From Azohydromonas lata NBRC 102462 (GTDB taxonomy: Bacteria; Pseudomonadota; Gammaproteobacteria; Burkholderiales; Burkholderiaceae_C): a stretch of 45,209 nt of DNA. Within the stretch, counting starts at the first letter, position 1. The number at the start of each line of letters is the position of its first letter. This document shows, piece after piece, positions 42,880 to 45,209 of this stretch. The DNA is taken from contig NZ_BCTC01000053.1 of NCBI RefSeq assembly GCF_001571085.1, positions 1 to 45,209 of the forward strand, in the 5' to 3' direction. The position numbers and the translations under genes were made by a program. The notes under the pieces are model-generated. The model ran no database searches, had not been told where the DNA came from, and saw only the letters and a program-made list of their open reading frames with translations.

Positions 42880-42986
42880 AAGCCTTGATCGCCATCGCCC
42901 GCCGTCACGCACGGCCGCGGTAAACCCCTCCCCTGAACCGCCTCCACGCCGCAGCGACGCTCCTTAACAACTTGATCAGCATCAGG

Positions 42987-43024
42987 CGTGTTTTTCGGTA
43001 GATCGGACGGGGCCGAAAAACACG
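42987..43024. repeat. 12-bp perfect inverted repeat in the CRISPR leader
   Basis: CGTGTTTTTCGG (42987-42998) and CCGAAAAACACG (43013-43024), with a 14-nt loop. It could form a hairpin in RNA or be a palindromic protein site. The T/A-rich arms also allow a weak bidirectional terminator. Confidence 0.75.
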
Positions 43025-43029
43025 TTTGA

Positions 43030-43042
43030 AATCAACGGGTTA
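43030..43042 (+). promoter_or_regulatory. IHF-binding consensus in the CRISPR leader
   Basis: AATCAACGGGTTA matches WATCAANNNNTTR at every fixed position. It lies at -21 to -9 from the first repeat. In the E. coli type I-E system IHF bends the leader at about this distance to let Cas1-Cas2 insert new spacers at the first repeat. Confidence 0.7.
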
Positions 43043-43050
43043 GAAGTAGA

Positions 43051-44911
43051 GTATTTCCCGCGCGAGCGGGGATAAACCGCAGAAGGCGTGCAAGCAGCCG
43101 CCCCAGCCCGTGTATTTCCCGCGCGAGCGGGGATAAACCGGCGCTCGCGGGTTTCGGCCGTCACCAGCGAATGTATTTCCCGCGCGAGCGGGGATAAACC
43201 GCCATGGCCGGCAGCGTCGGCAAGGCCGTCAAGGTATTTCCCGCGCGAGCGGGGATAAACCGCGGCCCAATGGTTCAATGAACTGACTGGAAGTGTATTT
43301 CCCGCGCGAGCGGGGATAAACCGTCCACGCCCACGACGTCGGCCACGCGGATCACGTATTTCCCGCGCGAGCGGGGATAAACCGCCGCCGCCCTTGAAGC
43401 CGCCAACTCGGCCGGCGTATTTCCCGCGCGAGCGGGGATAAACCGCCGCCTTGACCAGCCGCGGCACGTTCACCAACGTATTTCCCGCGCGAGCGGGGAT
43501 AAACCGCACGACGCCATCCAGCTGCGCTTTGCGGGCGCGTATTTCCCGCGCGAGCGGGGATAAACCGTTTGCGCGGCAGGACCACGTTCACCCCACGGAG
43601 TATTTCCCGCGCGAGCGGGGATAAACCGGCTGCGCCCACGGCCTGGCCGTTGACCTGGTGGTATTTCCCGCGCGAGCGGGGATAAACCGACCATGGGCGG
43701 CACCGGGCCCGGCGCGTACTGGTATTTCCCGCGCGAGCGGGGATAAACCGTTCGCGCAGCGAGAACAGGCCCACGGCGACATGTATTTCCCGCGCGAGCG
43801 GGGATAAACCGTGGACGAGGACTAAAAGGGAGTCGGCCGTGTCGTATTTCCCGCGCGAGCGGGGATAAACCGGTAAATACGGTTTGGGCAAAATATCCGA
43901 TTTAGTATTTCCCGCGCGAGCGGGGATAAACCGCCGAACGTCGCCCCCTGGAACAGCGAATTGCCGTATTTCCCGCGCGAGCGGGGATAAACCGGACCGG
44001 GACACGTAGATCACTGATCCGTGCCTGTATTTCCCGCGCGAGCGGGGATAAAACGGACACGTGGGAAGGGCTGTTCCTCACGGTCTCGTATTTCCCGCGC
44101 GAGCGGGGATAAACCGCGTCAAACCAGGAGAAAGCAAATGGCTAAGTCGTATTTCCCGCGCGAGCGGGGATAAACCGAACGGCTTCGTGAATGTGGCCGA
44201 CCTTATGGCGTATTTCCCGCGCGAGCGGGGATAAACCGTTGGCCGCGGCCATCGGCGTGGATCTGTCGCAGTATTTCCCGCGCGAGCGGGGATAAACCGA
44301 TCCAGGAGCAGATGCCTCGCGGTATGAAGCGGTATTTCCCGCGCGAGCGGGGATAAACCGGGCTCCTTGGCGATTCGCTCCACCTGGTGGAAGTATTTCC
44401 CGCGCGAGCGGGGATAAACCGAACGGTCAGTCCCACCTCGTTTCCTGACCACCTGTATTTCCCGCGCGAGCGGGGATAAACCGGCCAGCCGCCGTGCGGC
44501 TTTGTCGCGGGCGAACGTATTTCCCGCGCGAGCGGGGATAAACCGACTTGGTCCGTGCGGGGCGCGGCCGGCGAATCGTATTTCCCGCGCGAGCGGGGAT
44601 AAACCGGGAATCCACTTCAATGACGGCGGTGGGGATTCGTATTTCCCGCGCGAGCGGGGATAAACCGTGATGCCACAGGCCGTTGCCGCCCCACTCGCGG
44701 TATTTCCCGCGCGAGCGGGGATAAACCGTCTCCGAGCATGTCTCCACCGGCGCGCCGGACGTATTTCCCGCGCGAGCGGGGATAAACCGCAGTTCCAGCG
44801 GTTCGACTTCTGCTGGTAGAAGTATTTCCCGCGCGAGCGGGGATAAACCGACGCCAGTGTTCGTAGTGGAAAATCTCACTGCGCATTTCCCGTGCGAGCG
44901 GGGACAAACTG
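43051..44911 (+). CRISPR. Type I-E-like CRISPR array, 31 repeats and 30 spacers
   Basis: Repeats are 29 bp, beginning GTATTTCCCGCGCGAG and ending CGGGGATAAACCG. The ending, which becomes the 8-nt 5' handle ATAAACCG, and the 29+32 geometry are those of type I-E, so crRNAs are read left to right. Twenty-nine repeats are identical. Repeat 17 (44027-44055) has one change near its end (AAACCG to AAAACG). Repeat 31 (44883-44911) has four changes and closes the array. Spacers are 32 bp except numbers 23 (44422-44454) and 24 (44484-44516), which are 33 bp. No spacer is duplicated. No cas gene is in the window. Small open frames across the array are artefacts of the repeat. Confidence 0.98.
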
Positions 44912-45209
44912 CGCCAGCGGATGGAGTCAGGATCCACGAACGCTGCAAGGCCGCCCGAAAAAACCTTTTGGTGTCAGCTGCAGCCAGTGAGTTGCGCTGA
45001 CTACTTTTTCATCCCCGGGCAGGCCAGTGCTGTCCGGGAAAAGTGGACAAGCGCCAGCCGGAGACAGACGCGCAGCGCCCCCGGAAGTCGTCATTCCCGC
45101 GAAGGCGGGAATCCAGGCGGCCCCCAAGCTGGCCGTCAGCCCACGGGGCAGCGTCAGAAGGTCCAAAACCGCGTTTTTCTGCCCTTCGCTCTGGCGTGGG
45201 GCCGCCTGG
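44912..45209. other. CRISPR trailer and end of window, no gene seen
   Basis: 298 bp after the last repeat. A minus-strand frame at 44927-45166 is judged spurious because it reads through a repeat element (45088-45114) giving the familiar W-I-P-A-F-A-G-M-T peptide. No ribosome site or homology was seen. Cas genes, if linked, would have to start beyond 45209. Confidence 0.5.
45093..45112. repeat. dRS3-like inverted repeat element
   Basis: ATTCCCGC (45093-45100), GAAG, GCGGGAAT (45105-45112), within the longer GTC...TCCA frame common in intergenic repeats of betaproteobacteria (compare Neisseria dRS3). Only one copy occurs in the window. Confidence 0.7.

Larger units (their letters stand above)
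42880..43050 (+). promoter_or_regulatory. CRISPR leader region
   Basis: 171 bp between the lipoprotein gene and the first repeat. The last 90 bp are more AT-rich. They contain a near-match to the IHF consensus in reverse orientation (42965-42977, only the final W wrong), a 12-bp perfect inverted repeat (42987-42998 and 43013-43024) and a perfect IHF consensus (43030-43042). The leader is placed on this side because the repeat tails point rightward and the degenerate repeat is at the other end. Confidence 0.75.

Noticed and set aside
43465-43592. CACGTTCACC shared by spacers 7 and 9
   Set aside because: A single 10-base match among 30 spacers is near what chance gives, and the flanks differ.
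42982-44948. Several minus-strand frames across the CRISPR array giving peptides such as F-I-P-A-R-A-G-N-T and G-L-S-P-L-A-R-E-I
   Set aside because: They are translations of the repeat in its three frames with variable spacers between; a well-known artefact.
44927-45166. 79-codon minus-strand frame after the array
   Set aside because: Its only recognisable peptide, W-I-P-A-F-A-G-M-T, comes from an intergenic repeat element; no ribosome site.

Overview
The window is a piece of a high-GC (roughly 70%) proteobacterial chromosome. Several small families point to Burkholderiales, most likely Comamonadaceae: DUF3460, DUF2782, DUF1841, a BPSS1780-like membrane protein, and DUF3305/DUF3306 beside a TorD-like chaperone. 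A Bug-type solute-binding protein, FolE2 and the xseB-ispA-dxs cluster agree with this. The lineage is inferred from gene content; no marker gene was compared. I saw no rRNA, tRNA or insertion sequence.

Layout. 1-3.5 kb: the end of a Bug/TctC receptor gene, an MFS transporter, and a divergent GlxA-type AraC regulator. 3.6-4.8 kb: two tandem PilZ (c-di-GMP) genes. 4.8-9.8 kb, minus strand: mrp, DUF3305, DUF3306, a multi-cluster ferredoxin-like protein and a TorD-like chaperone, which is the accessory set normally found with formate dehydrogenase, although no dehydrogenase gene is present. 9.9-19.1 kb: metG (divergent from mrp), a SulP anion transporter, a CYTH protein, a BamE-like lipoprotein, DUF3460, scpA, then a zinc-ribbon membrane protein followed by a TAXI-type periplasmic binding protein. 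19.2-26 kb: a response regulator and hybrid histidine kinase, a Kef-type K+/H+ antiporter, a TSUP permease, a TRIC-like channel and DUF1841.

26-27 kb is an AT-rich patch with a BP74-like gene. 27-32.4 kb holds the isoprenoid/folate block (xseB-ispA-dxs, then folE2) with a divergent Rieske oxygenase. 32.5-37.2 kb carries a PAP2 phosphatase, a degenerate hemerythrin-like protein, an EamA transporter, a mercaptopyruvate sulfurtransferase-like protein, a universal stress protein and a ZIP metal transporter. 37.3-42.9 kb carries polA, then DUF2782-thrB-BPSS1780-like, and a small lipoprotein.

The last 2.3 kb is dominated by a type I-E-like CRISPR array of 31 repeats and 30 spacers, read left to right. 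Its leader has a perfect IHF consensus 9 bp from the first repeat and a 12-bp perfect inverted repeat. No cas gene lies in the window.

The least explained items are an 11-residue C-terminal motif (C-x6-LGLC) shared by the zinc-ribbon protein and the unrelated TAXI protein encoded just after it, the detached formate-dehydrogenase accessory module, and the architecture of the CRISPR leader and array.
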